Shown in pieces: positions 34,340 through 49,300 of a stretch of 64,000 nt of DNA; the stretch's first letter is position 1, and every line of letters starts with the position of its first letter. Source of the DNA: Protula sp. h YS-2021 (taxonomy: Eukaryota; Annelida; Polychaeta; Sabellida; Serpulidae); contig OX457028.1 in NCBI GenBank assembly GCA_949752745.1, positions 28,236,645-28,300,644 on the forward strand. The letters run 5' to 3'. Made by a program: the position numbers and the translations under genes. Below the pieces are notes generated by a model. The model searched no databases, was not told the origin of the DNA, and saw only the letters and a list, made by a program, of their open reading frames with translations.

Positions 34340-36721
34340 CTCTCTGTATTCTATTAAATTTCCAAAGGTATATCACAAAATCCTTTCTTAAGGAACCAAC
34401 AATTGGAGTGCTAGCTTCTGTTACCTATATTCGCTCAGTACCAGGAGTCTTAAGTGTTTCGACGACTGTGCATCTTAACTAGCCTTAAAATATTTGAGTA
34501 AAAAAGCAGACTTATGTGTACTGTCGTCAAAGGCATCATTCTTACTCCAATGCCTTATATCATCAGTCAGGGGTACACCTAGTCAAACAATTCAAGAAAT
34601 CAAAAGGCTTGTCTAAATAAGTTAACTAATACTCTAAAAGGATAATATTTAAATACATTGTAAGTTTCAAAACCGTAAAAATTTTTAACATGTAGTCCAT
34701 AATCTTACTTGATCCACAGTCCTTAACATAATGTGGTAACAAACCACATAATGCAAAGGACCCTATCCAATCATTTTTTTATAATTAAGTTATAGCTCTC
34801 AACAAAATTTCGATGCAACGAAATGCCTTTAATGCAACGCATTTAATGAAGGCACATGAAAAGTTCGAAGTATGCTACTTCAATACTGGCGTCTAAATAA
34901 AGTGTAAAATAATGGTATCACGTTTCGTGTATTGATCATAGCTTAATGCTGGAGATACGTCAAAGAACGGGTATATTTAGGTACTACTTTAGCTACCTCA
35001 TCTAAAAACATTATAATAATATACGCAATATATATCTGCAACATAAACCCTGAGACACTTAAGACTCTCTGTATTCTATTAAACTTCCAAAGGCATATCA
35101 CAAAATCACTTGTAAAGGAACAAACAATTGGAATGCTAGCTTCTGTTACCTATATTCGCTCAGTACCAGGAGTCTTAAGTGTTTCGACGACTGTGCATCT
35201 TAACTAGCCTTAAAATATTTGAGTAAAAAAGCAGACTTTCGGTGTACTGTCGTCAAAGGCATCATTCTTACTCCAATGCCTTATATCATCAGTCAGATGT
35301 ACACCTAGTCAAATAAATGAAAAAATCAAAAGGCTCGTCTAAATAAGTTAAATAATACTCTAAAAGGATAATATTTAAATACATTGTAAGTTTCAAAACC
35401 GTAAAAATGTTTAACATGTAGTCCATGATATTACTTGATCCACAGTCCTTAACATTATGTGGTAACAAACCACATAATGCAAAGGACCCTATAAAATCTT
35501 TAAAATTCAGTTCGAGCTCTCGAAATAACATTCGTTATTTCCAAAGATATACAACAAAATCATTTCTTAGCGAAGAAATACTTTCCATGCTAGCTTCTGC
35601 TACCCAAATTTGCTCAGTACCAGGAGTCTCAAATGGTAGTATTGTTTGATATACAGCCCTTAACCTTATGTGGTAACAAACCACATAATGCAAAGGACCC
35701 TATCCAATCATTTTAAAATAATTAAGTTAAAGCGCTCAAAAAACTTTCGATGCAACGAAATGCCTTTAATGCAACGCCTTTAGCGAAGGCACGTGAAAAG
35801 TTCGAAGTATGCTTCTTCAATACTGCCGCCTTAACAAAGTGTAAAATAATCATATTACTTTTGTGTATTGGGTCATAGTACCAGGAACTAGTACCAGCAA
35901 ACTCAAGCGTTTCGACCATTGTGCATCTTAGCTAGCTTTAAAATACTTAAGTAGAAAAGCAGATTTCGGTGTACTGTCGTCAAAGACATCATACTTATTC
36001 CAATGCCGTATATCATCAGTCAGGGCACACCTAGTCAAACAATTCAACAAATCCAACGGTGTGTCTAAATAAATCAAATAATACCTCTAAAAAGATAATC
36101 TTAAAATCAAAACCGCAGAAATGTTTAACTTGTAGTTTCTGATATTATTTGATCCACAGTTTTCAACATTATGTGGTAACAAAACCATATAACGCAAGGA
36201 CCCTATCAAATCTTTAAAATTCAGTTCGAGCTGCCGAAATAATATCTATTATTTCCGAAAACATATAAAAATTACTTATTTGTGAAGAAATACTTTGCAT
36301 GTTACCTTCTGCTACCTAAATTTGGGCAGTATAGGAGTCTCAAGTGATGATTTCGCTTGATCTACAGTCCTTAACCTTATGTGGTAACAAACCACATAAT
36401 GCAAAGGACCTATCCAATCTCTTTTAATTAAGTTATAGCTCTCTAAATAATTTCGACGCAATGAAATGCCTTTAATGCAACGCCTTTAATGAAGGCACAT
36501 GAAAAGTTCGAAGTATGCTACTTCAATACTGGCGTCCAAACAAAGTGTAAAATAATGATATCACGTTTCGAGTATTGGGTCATAGCTTAATGCTGGAGAT
36601 ACGTCAAAGAACGGGTATATTTAGGTACTACTTTAGCTACTTAATTTAAAAACATTAATAAAATATACGCAATATATATCTACAACATAAACCCTGAGAC
36701 ACTTAAGACTCTCTGTATTCT

Positions 36722-36969
36722 TATTGTGTTGTATTGTGTTGTTCCTTAGATCCCTTTCAACTGCTATGGTCATGTCGGGATCCCCCTGCCACATTATACT
36801 GAAATGGGGCATTCCAGCCCTCCTTCTAACCCTTACATGTGGAGTACCTCACAGGGTAGCAAGGAGGAGTCCCAATTTTAAAGTCTTAGGTAAGACTCGA
36901 CTGGGGTTTGAACCCATGATATTCCAGTCTCGAGGCGGACACTCTAACCACTAGGCCACCGAAGCTGGT
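36722..36969 (-). mobile_element. tRNA-derived SINE within satellite, copy 4
   Basis: Same family and target site. It is 2630 bp after copy 3, matching the local higher-order period. Confidence 0.88.
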
Positions 36970-39367
36970 CTCTCTGTATTCTATTAAATTCCAAAGGTAT
37001 ATCACAAAATCACTTCTTAAGGAACAAACAATTGGAATGCTAGCTTCTGTTACCTATATTCGCTCAGTACCAGGAGTCTTAAGTGTTTCGACGACTGTGC
37101 ATCTTAACTAGCCTTAAAATACTTGAGTAAAAAAGCAGACTTTCGGTGTGCTGTCGTCAAAGGCATCATACTTACTTCAACGCCTTATATCATCAGTCAG
37201 GGGTACACCTAGTCAAACAATTCAAGAAATCAAAAGGCTTGTCTAAATAAGTTAACTAATACTCTAAAAGGATAATATTTAAATACATTGTAAGTTTCAA
37301 AACCGTAAAAATGTTTAACATGTAGTCCATAATATTACTTGATCCACAGTCCTTAACATAATGTGGTAACAAACCACATAATGCAAAGGACCCTATCCAA
37401 TCATTTTTTTATAATTAAGTTATAGCTCTCAACAAAATTTCGATGCAACGAAATGCCTTTAATGCAACGCATTTAATGAAGGCACATGAAAAGCTCGGAA
37501 TATGCTCCTTCAATACTGGCGTCTAAATAAAGTGTAAAATAATGGTATCACGTTTCGAGTATTGATCATAGCTTAATGCTGGAGATACGTCGCAGAACGG
37601 GTATATTTAGGTACTACTTTAGCTACCTCATCTAAAAACATTATAATAATATACGCAATATATATCTGCAACATAAACCCTGAGACACTTAAGACTCTCT
37701 GTATTCTATTAAACTTCCAAAGGCATATCACAAAATCACTTCTAAAGGAACAAACAATTGGAATGCTAGCTTCTGTTACCTATATTCGCTCAGTACCAGG
37801 AGTCTTAAGTGTTTCGACGACTGTGCGTCTTAACTAGCCTTAAAATATTTGAGTAAAAAGGCAGACTTTCGGTGTACTGTCGTCAAAGGCATCATTCTTA
37901 CTCCAATGCCTTATATCATCAGTCAGATGTACACCTAGTCAAACAAATGAAAAAATCAAAAGGCTTGTCTAAATAAGTTAAATAATACTCTAAAAGGATA
38001 ATTATTCAATAGATAGTAAGTTTCAAAACCGTAAAAATGTTTAACATGTAGTCCATGATATTACTTGATCCACAGTCCTTAACATTATGTGGTAACAAAC
38101 CACATAATGCAAAGGACCCTATCAAATCTTTAAAATTCAGTTCGAGCTCTCGAAATAACATTCGTTATTTCCAAAGATATACAACAAAATCATTTCTTAG
38201 CGAAGAAATACTTTCCCTGCTAGCTTCTGCTACCCAAATTTGCTCAGTACCAGGAGTCTCAAATGGTAGTATTGTTTGATATACAGCCCTTAACCTTATG
38301 TGGTAACAAACCACATAATGCAAAGGACCCTATCCAATCATTTTCAAATAATTAAGTTAAAGCGCTCAAAAAACTTTCGATGCAACGAAATGCCTTTAAT
38401 GCAACGCCTTTAGCGAAGGCACGTGAAAAGTTCGAAGTATGCTTCTTCAATACTGCCGCCTTAACAAAGTGTAAAATAATCATATTACTTTTGTGTATTG
38501 GGTCACAGTACCAGGAACTAGTACCAGCAAACTCAAGTGTTTCGACCATTGTGCACCTTAGCTAGCTTTAAAATACTTAAGTAGAAAAGCAGATTTCGGT
38601 GTACTGTCGTCAAAGACATCATACTTATTCCAATGCCGTATATCATCAGTCAGGGCACACCTAGTCAAACAATTCAACAAATCCAATGGTATGTCTAAAT
38701 AAATCAAATAATACCTCTAAAAAGATAATCTTTAAATACATTGTAAGCATCAAAACCGTGAAAACGTTTAACTTGTAGTTCCTGATATTATTTGATCCAC
38801 AGTTTTCAACATTATGTGGTAACAAAACCATATAACGCAAGGACCCTATCAAATCTTTAAAATTCAGTTCGAGCTGCCGAAATAATATCTATTATTTCCG
38901 AAGATATATAACAAAATTACTTATTTGTGAAGAAATACTTTGCATGCTACCTTCTGCTACCTAAATTTGGGCAGTATAGGAGTCTCAAGTGATGATTTCG
39001 CTTGATCTACAGTCCTTAGCCTTATGTGGTAACAAACCACATAATGCAAAGGACCCTATCCAGTCTTTTTTAATTAAGTTATAGCTCTCTAAATAATTTC
39101 GACGCAATGAAATGCCTTTAATGCAACGCCTTTAATGAAGGCACATGAAAAGTTCGAAGTATGCTACTTCAATACTGGCGTCTAAACAAAGTGTAAAATA
39201 ATGATATCACGTTTCGAGTATTGGGTCATAGCCTAATGCTGGAGATACGCCAAAGAACGGGTATATTTAGGTACTACTTTAGCTACTTACTTTAAAAACA
39301 TTATTAAAATATACGCAATATATATCTACAACATAAACCCTGAGACACTTAAGACTCTCTGTATTCT

Positions 39368-39615
39368 TATTGTATTGTATTGTGTTGTTCCTTAGATCCC
39401 TTTCAACTGCTATGGTCATGTCGGGATCCCCCTGCCACATTATACTGAAATGGGGCATTCCAGCCCTCCTTCTAACCCTTACATGTGGAGCACCTCACAG
39501 GGTAGCAAGGAGGAGTCCCAATTTTAAAGTCTTAGGTATGACTCGACTGGGGTTTGAACCCATGATCTTCCAGTCTCGAGGCGGACACTCTAACCACTAG
39601 GCCACCGAAGCTGGT
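39368..39615 (-). mobile_element. tRNA-derived SINE within satellite, copy 5
   Basis: Same family and site. The right target repeat has one mismatch (CTCTCTGCATTCT), shared with copy 7, which makes copies 5 and 7 close relatives. Confidence 0.88.
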
Positions 39616-39963
39616 CTCTCTGCATTCTATTAAATTTCAAAGGTATATCACAAAATCACTTCTTAAGGAACAAACAATAGGAATGCTAGCTTCTGTTACC
39701 TATATTCGCTCAGTACCAGGAGTCTTAAGTGTTTCGACGACTGTGCATCTTAACTAGCCTTAAAATACTTGAGTAAAAAAGCAGACTTTCGGTGTGCTGT
39801 CGTCAAAGGCATCATACTTACTTCAACGCCTTATATCATCAGTCAGATGTACACCTAGTCAAACAATTCAAGAAATCAAAAGGCTTGTCTAAATAAGTTA
39901 ACTAATACTCTAAAAGGATAATATTTAAATACATTGTAAGTTTCAAAACCGTAAAAATTTTTA

Positions 39964-42139
39964 ACATGTAGTCCATAATATTACTTGATCCACAGTCCTT
40001 AACATAATGTGGTAACAAACCACATAATGCAAAGGACCCTATCCAATCATTTTTTTATAATTAAGTTATAGCTCTCAACAAAATTTCGATGCAACGAAAT
40101 GCCTTCAATGCAACGCATTTAATGAAGGCACATGAAAAGTTCGGAGTATGCTGCTTCAATACTGGCGTCTAAATAAAGTGTAAAATAATGGTATCACGTT
40201 TCGTGTATTGATCATAGCTTAATGCTGGAGATACGTCAAAGAACGGGTATATTTAGGTACTACTTTAGCTACCTCATCTAAAAACATTATAATAATATAC
40301 GCAATATATATCTGCAACATAAACCCTGAGACACTTAAGACTCTCTGTATTCTATTAAACTTCCAAAGGCATATCACAAAATCACTTCTAAAGGAACAAA
40401 CAATTGGAATGCTAGCTTCTGTTACCTATATTCGCTCAGTACCAGGAGTCTTAAGTGTTTCGACGACTGTGCATCTTAACTAGCCTTAAAATACTTGAGT
40501 AAAAAAGCAGACTTTCGGTGTGCTGTCGTCAAAGGCATCATACTTACTTCAACGCCTTATATCATCAGTCAGATGTACACCTAGTCAAACAATTCAAGAA
40601 ATCAAAAGGCTTGTCTAAATAAGTTAACTAATACTCTAAAAGGATAATATTTAAATACATTGTAAGTTTATAAACCGTAAAAATTTTTAACATGTAGTCC
40701 ATAATCTTACTTGATCCACAGTCCTTAACATAATGTGGTAACAAACCACATAATGCAAAGGACCCTATCCAATCATTTTTTTATAATTAAGTTATAGCTC
40801 TCAACAAAATTTCGATGCAACGAAATGCCTTTAATGCAACGCATTTAATGAAGGCACATGAAAAGTTCGGAGTATGCTGCTTCAATACTGGCGTCTAAAT
40901 AAAGTGTAAAATAATGGTATCACGTTTCGTGTATTGATCATAGCTTAATGCTGGAGATACGTCAAAGAACGGGTATATTTAGGTACTACTTTAGCTACCT
41001 CATCTAAAAACATTATAATAATATACGCAATATATATCTGCAACATAAACCCTGAGACACTTAAGACTCTCTGTATTCTATTAAACTTCCAAAGGCATAT
41101 CGCAAAATCCCTTCTAAAGGAACAAACAATTGGAATGCTAGCTTCTGTTACCTATATTCGCTCAGTACCAGGAGTCTTAAGTGTTTCGACTACTGTGCAT
41201 CTTAACTAGCCTTAAAATACTTGAGTAAAAAAGCAGACTTTCGGTGTGCTGTCGTCAAAGGCATCATACTTACTTCAACGCCTTATATCATCAGTCAGGG
41301 GTACACCTAGTCAAACAATTCAAGAAATCAAAAGGCTTGTCTAAATAAGTTAACTAATACTCTAAAAGGATAATATTTAAATACATTGTAAGTTTCAAAA
41401 CCGTAAAAATTTTTAACATGTAGTCCATAATCTTACTTGATCCACAGTCCTTAACATAATGTGGTAACAAACCACATAATGCAAAGGACCCTATCCAATC
41501 ATTTTTTTATAATTAAGTTATAGCTCTCAACAAAATTTCGATGCAACGAAATGCCTTTAATGCAACGCATTTAATGAAGGCACATGAAAAGTTCGGAGTA
41601 TGCTGCTTCAATACTGGCGTCTAAATAAAGTGTAAAATAATGGTATCACGTTTCGTGTATTGATCATAGCTTAATGCTGGAGATACGTCAAAGAACGGGT
41701 ATATTTATGTACTACTTTAGCTACCTCATCTAAAAACATTATAATAATATACGCAATATATATCTGCAACATAAACCCTGAGACACTTAAGAATCTCTGT
41801 ATTCTATTAAACTTCCAAAGGCATATCACAAAATCACTTCTTAAGGAACAAACAATTGGAATGCGAGCTTCTGTTACCTATATTCGCTCAGTACCAGGAG
41901 TCTTAAGTGTTTCGACGACTGTGCGTCTTAACTAGCCTTAAAATATTTGAGTAAAAAAGCAGACTTTCGGTGTACTGTCGTCAAAGGCATCATTCTTACT
42001 TCAATGCCTTATATCATCAGTCAGATGTGCACCTAGTCAAACAAATGAAAAAATCAAAAGGCTTGTCTAAATAAGTTAAATAATACTCTAAAAGGATAAT
42101 CTTTCAATAGATAGTAAGTTTCAAAACCGTAAAAATGTT
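39964..42139. repeat. Three consecutive short (about 725-bp) satellite monomers
   Basis: AACATGTAGT recurs at about 39964, 40688, 41417 and 42140. Each unit has one palindrome and is nearly identical to the next, marking very recent local amplification. Confidence 0.85.
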
Positions 42140-43465
42140 TAACATGTAGTACATGATATTACTTGATCCAAAGTCCTTAACATTATGTGGTAACAAACCA
42201 CATAATGCAAAGGACCCTATCAAATCTTTAAAATTCAGTTCGAGCTCTCGAAATAACATTCGTTATTTCCAAAGATATACAACAAAATCATTTCTTAGCG
42301 AAGAAATACTTTCCATGCTAGCTTCTGCTACCCAAATTTGCTCAGTACCAGGAGTCTCAAATGGTAGTATTGTTTGATATACAGCCCTTAACCTTATGTG
42401 GTAACAAACCACATAATGCAAAGGACCCTATCCAATCATTTTTTTATAATTAAGTTAAAGCGCTCAAAAAACTTTCGATGCAACGAAATGCCTTTAATGC
42501 AACGCCTTTAGCGAAGGCACGTGAAAAGTTCGAAGTATGCTTCTTCAATACTGCCGCCTTAACAAAGTGTAAAATAATCATATTACTTTTGTGTATTGGG
42601 TCATAGTACCAGGAACTAGTACCAGCAAACTCAAGTGTTTCGACCATTGTGCACCTTAGCTAGCTTTAAAATACTTAAGTAGAAAAGCAGATTTCGGTGT
42701 ACTGTCGTCAAAGACATCGCACTTATTCCAATGCCGTATATCATCAGTCAGGGCACACCTAGTCAAACAATTCAACAAATCCAATGGTATGTCTAAATAA
42801 ATCAAATAATACCTCTAAAAAGATAATCTTTAAATACATTGTAAGCATCAAAACCGTAAAAACGTTAAACTTGTAGTTCCTGATTTTATTTCATCCACAG
42901 TTTTCAACATTATGTGGTAACAACACCATATAACGCAAGGACCCTATCAAATCTTTAAAATTCAGTTCGAGCTACCGAAATAATATCTATTATTTCCGAA
43001 GATATATAACAAAATTACTTATTTGTGAAGAAATACTTTGCATGCTACCTTCTGCTACCTAAATTTGGGCAGTATAGGAGTCTCAAGTGATGATTTCGCT
43101 TGATCTACAGTCCTTAGCCTTATGTGGTAACAAACCACATAATGCATAGGACCCTATCCAATCTTTTTTATTTAAGTTATAGCTCTCTAAATAATTTCGA
43201 CGCAATGAAATGCCTTTAATGCAACGCCTTTAATGAAGGCACATGAAAAGTTCGAAGTATGCTACTTCAATAATGGCGTCTAAACAAAGTGTAAAATAAT
43301 GATATCACGTTTCGAGTATTGGGTCATAGCCTAATGCTGGAGATACGCCAAAGAACGGGTATATTTAGGTACTACTTTAGCTACTTACTTTAAAAACATT
43401 ATTAAAATATACGCAATATATATCTACAACATAAACCCTGAGACACTTAAGACTCTCTGTATTCT

Positions 43466-43713
43466 TATTGTATTGTATTGTGTTGTTCCTTAGATCCCTT
43501 TCAACTGCTATGGTCATGTCGGGATCCCCCTGCCACATTATACTGAAATGGAGCATTCCAGCCCTCCTTCTAACCCTTACATGTGGAGTACCTCACAGGG
43601 TAGCAAGGAGGAGTCCCAATTTTAAAGTCTTAGGTATGACTCGACTGGGGTTTGAACCCATGATATTCCAGTCTCGAGGCGGACACTCTAACCACTAGGC
43701 CACCGAAGCTGGT
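43466..43713 (-). mobile_element. tRNA-derived SINE within satellite, copy 6
   Basis: Same family and site. It is 4098 bp after copy 5. The box B context is GGTTTGAACCC on the plus strand. Confidence 0.88.
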
Positions 43714-44451
43714 CTCTCTGTATTCTATTAAATTCCAAAGGTATATCACAAAATCACTTCTTAAGGAACAAACAATAGGAATGCTAGCTTCTGTTACCTA
43801 TATTCGCTCAGTACCAGGAGTCTTAAGTGTTTCGACGACTGTGCATCTTAGCTAGCCTTAAAATACTTGAGTAAAAAAGCAGACTTTCGGTGTGCTGTCG
43901 TCAAAGGCATCATACTTACTTCAACGCCTTATATCATCAGTCAGATGTACACCTAGTCAAACAATTCAAGAAATCAAAAGGCTTGTCTAAATAAGTTAAC
44001 TAATACTCTAAAAGGATAATATTTAAATACATTGTAAGTTTCAAAACCGTAAAAATTTTTAACATGTAGTCCATAATATTACTTGATCCACAGTCCTTAA
44101 CATAATGTGGTAACAAACCACATAATGCAAAGGACCCTATCCAATCATTTTTTTATAATTAAGTTATAGCTCTCAACAAAATTTCGATGCAACGAAATGC
44201 CTTTAATGCAACGCATTTAATGAAGGCACATGAAAAGTTCGAAGTATGCTACTTCAATACTGGCGTCTAAATAAAGTGTAAAATAATGGTATCACGTTTC
44301 GTGTATTGATCATAGCTTAATGCTGGAGATACGTCAAAGAACGGGTATATTTAGGTACTACTTTAGCTACCTCATCTAAAAACATTATAATAATATACGC
44401 AATATATATCTACAACATAAACCCTGAGACACTTAAGACTCTCTGTATTCT

Positions 44452-44699
44452 TATTGTATTGTATTGTGTTGTTCCTTAGATCCCTTTCAACTGCTATGGT
44501 CATGTCGGGATCCCCCTGCCACATTATACTGAAATGGGGCATTCCAGCCCTCCTTCTAACCCTTACATGTGGAGTACCTCACAGGGTAGCAAGGAGGAGT
44601 CCCAATTTTAAAGTCTTAGGTATGACTCGACTGGGGTTTGAACCCATGATCTTCCAGTCTCGAGGCGGACACTCTAACCACTAGGCCACCGAAGCTGGT
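44452..44699 (-). mobile_element. tRNA-derived SINE within satellite, copy 7
   Basis: Same family and site, with the variant right target repeat seen in copy 5. It is 986 bp after copy 6, one short monomer plus one SINE. Confidence 0.88.
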
Positions 44700-46394
44700 C
44701 TCTCTGCATTCTATTAAATTTCAAAGGTATATCACAAAATCATTTCTTAAGGAACAAACAATAGGAATGCTAGCTTCTGTTACCTATATTCGCTCAGTAC
44801 CAGGAGTCTTAAGTGTTTCGACGACTGTGCATCTTAACTAGCCTTAAAATACTTGAGTAAAAAAGCAGACTTTCGGTGTGCTGTCGTCAAAGGCATCATA
44901 CTTACTTCAACGCCTTATATCATCAGTCAGGGGTACACCTAGTCAAACAATTCAAGAAATCAAAAGGCTTGTCTAAATAAGTTAACTAATACTCTAAAAG
45001 GATAATATTTAAATACATTGTAAGTTTCAAAACCGTAAAAATTTTTAACATGTAGTCCATAATATTACTTGATCCACAGTCCTTAACATAATGTGGTAAC
45101 AAACCACATAATGCAAAGGACCCTATCCAATCATTTTTTTATAATTAAGTTATAGCTCTCAACAAAATTTTGATGCAAAGAAATGCCTTTAATGCAATGC
45201 ATTTAATGAAGGCACATGAAAAGTTCGGAGTATGCTGCTTCAATACTGGCGTCTAAATAAAGTGTAAAATAATGGTATCACGTTTCGTGTATTGATCATA
45301 GCTTAATGCTGGAGATACGTCAAAGAACGGGTCTATTTAGGTCCTACTTTAGCTACCTCATCTAAAAACATTATAATAATATACGCAATATATATCTGCA
45401 ACATAAACCCTGAGACACTTAAGACTCTCTGTATTCTATTAAACTTCCAAAGGTACATCACAAAATAACTTCTAAAGGAACAAACAATTGGAATGCTAGC
45501 TTCTGTTACCTATATTCGCTCAGTACCAGAAGTCTTAAGTGTTTCGACGACTGTGCGTCTTAACTAGCCTTAAAATATTTGAGTAAAAAAGCAGACTTTC
45601 GGTGTACTGTCGTCAAAGGCATCAATCTTACTCCAATGCCTTATATCATCAGTCAGATGTACACCTAGTCAAACAAATAAAAAAATCAAAAGGCTTGTCT
45701 AAATAAGTTAAATAATACTCTAAAAGGATAATCTTTCAATAGATAGTAAGTTTCAAAACCGTAAAAATGCTTAACATGTAGTACATGATATTACTTGATC
45801 CACAGTCCTTAACATTATGTGGTAACAAAACACATCATGCAAAGGACCCTATCAAATCTTTAAAATTCAGTTCGAGCTCTCGAAATAACATTCGTTATTT
45901 CCAAAGATATACAACAAAATCATTTCTTAGCGAAGAAATACTTTCCCTGCTAGCTTCTGCTACCCAAATTTGCTCAGTACCAGGAGTCTCAAATGGTAGT
46001 ATTGTTTGATATACAGCCCTTAACCTTATGTGGTAACAAACCACATAATGCAAAGGACCCTATCCAATCATTTTTTTATAATTAAATTAAAGCGCTCAAA
46101 AAACTTTCGATGCAACGAAATGTCCTTAATGCAACGCCTTTAGCGAAGGCACGTGAAAAGTTCGAAGTATGCTTCTTCAATACTGCCGCCTTAACAAAGT
46201 GTAAAATAATCATATTACTTTTGTGTATTGGGTCATAGTACCAGGAACTAGTACCAGCAAACTCAAGTGTTTCGACCATTGTGCACCTTAGCTAGCTTTA
46301 AAATACTTAAGTAGAAAAGCAGATTTCGGTGTACTGTCGTCAAAGACATCATACTTATTCCAATGCCGTATATCATCAGTCAGGGCACACCTAG

Positions 46395-49300
46395 TCAAAC
46401 AATTCAACAAATCCAATGGTATGTCTAAGTAAATCAAATAATACCTCTAAAAAGATAATCTTTAAATATATTGTAAGCATCAAAACCGTAAAAACGTTTA
46501 ACTTGTAGTTCCTGATATTATTTCATCCACAGTTTTCAACATTATGTGGCAACAAAACCATATAACGCAAGGACCCTATCAAATCTTTAAAATTCAGTTC
46601 GAGCTGCCGAAATAATATCTATTATTTCCGAAGATATATAACAAAATTACTTATTTGTGAAGAAATACTTTGCATGCTACCTTCTGCTACCTAAATTTGG
46701 GCAGTATAGGAGTCTCAAGTGATGATTTCGCTTGATCTGCAGTCCTTAACCTTATGTGGTAACAAACCACATAATGCAAAGGACCCTATCCAATCTTTTT
46801 TAATTAAGTTATAGCTCTCTAAATAATTTCGACGCAATGAAATGCCTTTAATGCAATGCCTTTAATGAAGGCACATGAAAAGTTCGACGTATGCTACTTC
46901 AATAATGGCGTCTAAACAAAGTGTAATATAATGATATCACGTTTCGAGTATTGGGTCATAGCTTAATGCCGGAGATACGTCAAAGAACGGGTATATTTAG
47001 GTACTACTTTAGCTACTTAATTTAAAAACATTATTAAAATATACGCAATATATATCTGCAACATAAACCCTGAGACACTTAAGATTCTGTATTCTATTAA
47101 AATTCAAAAGGTATATCACAAAATCACTTCTAAAGGAATAAACAGTATGAATGCTAGCTTCTGTTACCTATATTCGCTCTGTACAAGGAGTGTTAAGTGT
47201 TTGGACGACTGTGCATCTTAACTAGCCTTAAAATACTTGAGTAAAAAAGCAGACTTTCGGTGTACTGTCGTCAAAGGCATCATACTTACTCCAGTGCCTT
47301 ATATCATCAGTCAGGGATACACTTAGTCAAACAATTCAAAAAATCAAAAGGCTTGTCTAAATAAACTAAATAATATTCTAAAAGGTAACAAACCACATAA
47401 TGCAAAGGACCCTATCCAATCTTTTTTATAATTAAGTTATAGCTCTCTTAATAATTTCGACGCAATGAAATGCCTTTAATGCAACGCCTTTAATGAAGGC
47501 ACATGAAAAGTTCGAAGTATGCTACTTCAATACTGGCGTCTAAACAAAGTGTAAAATAATGATATCACGTTTCGAGTATTGGGTCATAGCTTAATGCCAG
47601 AGATACGTCAAAGAACGGGTATATTTAGGTACTACTTTAGCTACCTAATTTAAAAACATTATTAAAATATACGCAATATATATCTGCAACATAAACCCTG
47701 AGACACTTAAGACTCTCTGTATTCTATAAAAATTCCAAAGGTACATCACAAAATCACTTCTAAAGGAACAAACAATTTGAATGCTAGGTTCTGTTACCTA
47801 TATTCGCTCAGTACTAGGAGTCTTAAGTGTTTCAACGACTGTGCATCTTAACTAGCCTTAAAATACTTGGGTAAAAAAGCAGACTTTCGGTGTACTGTCG
47901 TCAAAGGCATCATACTTACTCCAATGCCTTATATCATCAGTCAGGGGTACATCGAGCCAAACAAATCAAAAAATCAAAAGGCTTGTCTAAATAAGTTAAA
48001 TAATACTCGAAAAGGATAATCTTTAAAAACATTATAAGTTTCAAAACCGTAAAAATGCTTAACATGTAGTACATGATATTACTTGATCCACAGTCCTCAA
48101 CATAATGTGGTAACAAACCACATAATGCAAAGGACCCTATCCAATCATTTTTTTATAATTAAGTTATAGCTCTCAACAAAATTTCGATGCAACGAAATGC
48201 CTTTAATGCAACGCATTTAATGAAGGCACATGAAAAGTTCGAAGTATGCTACTTCAATAATGGCGTCTAAATAAAGTGTAAAATAATGGTATCACGTTTC
48301 GTGTATTGATCATAGCTTAATGCTGGAGATACGTCAAAGAACGGGTATATTTAGGTACTACTTTAGCTACCTCATCTAAAAACATTATAATAATATACGC
48401 AATATATATCTGCAACATAAACCCTGAGACACTTAAGACTCTCTGTATTCTATTAAACTTCCAAAGGCATATCACTAATCACTTCTAAAGGAACAAACAA
48501 TTGGAATGCGAGCTTCTGTTACCTATATTCGCTCAGTACCAGGAGTTTTAAGTGTTTCGAAGACTGTGCCTCTTAACTAGCCTTAAAATATTTGAGTAAA
48601 AAAGCAGACTTTCGGTGTACTGTCGTCAAAGGCATCATTCTTACTCCAATGCCTTATATCATCAGTCAGATGTACACCTAGTCAAACAAATGAAAAAATC
48701 AAAAGGCTTGTCTAAATAAGTTAAATAATACTCTAAAAGGATAATCTTTCAATAGATAGTAAGTTTCAAAACCGTAAAAATGCTTAACATGTAGTACATG
48801 ATATTACTTGATCCACAGTCCTTAACACTATGTCGTAACAAACCACATAATGCAAAGGACGCTATCAAATCTTTAAAATTCAGTTCAAGCTCTCGAAAGA
48901 ACATTCGTTATTTCCAAAGATATACAACAAAATCATTTCTTAGCGAAGAAATACTTTCCATGCTAGCTTCTGCTACCCAAATTTGCTGAGTACCAGGAGT
49001 CTCAAATGGTAGTATTTTTTTATATACAGCCCTTAATCTTATGTGGTAACAAACCACATAATGCAAAGGACCTATCCAATCATTTTTTTTATAATTAAAT
49101 TAAAGCGCTCAAAAAACTTTCGATGCAACGAAATGCCTTTAATGCAACGCCTTTAGCGAAGGCACGTGAAAAGTTCGAAGTATGCATCTTCAATACTGCC
49201 GCCTTAACAAAGTGTAAAATAATCATATTACTTTTGTGTATTGGGACATAGTACCAGGAACTAGTACCAGCAAACTCAAGTGTTTCAACCATTGTGCATC

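Noticed and set aside
24070..44684. 76-92 aa plus-strand ORFs with RSLSTAMVMSGSPCHI
   Set aside because: These are translations of the reverse strand of the tRNA-derived SINE, not genes.
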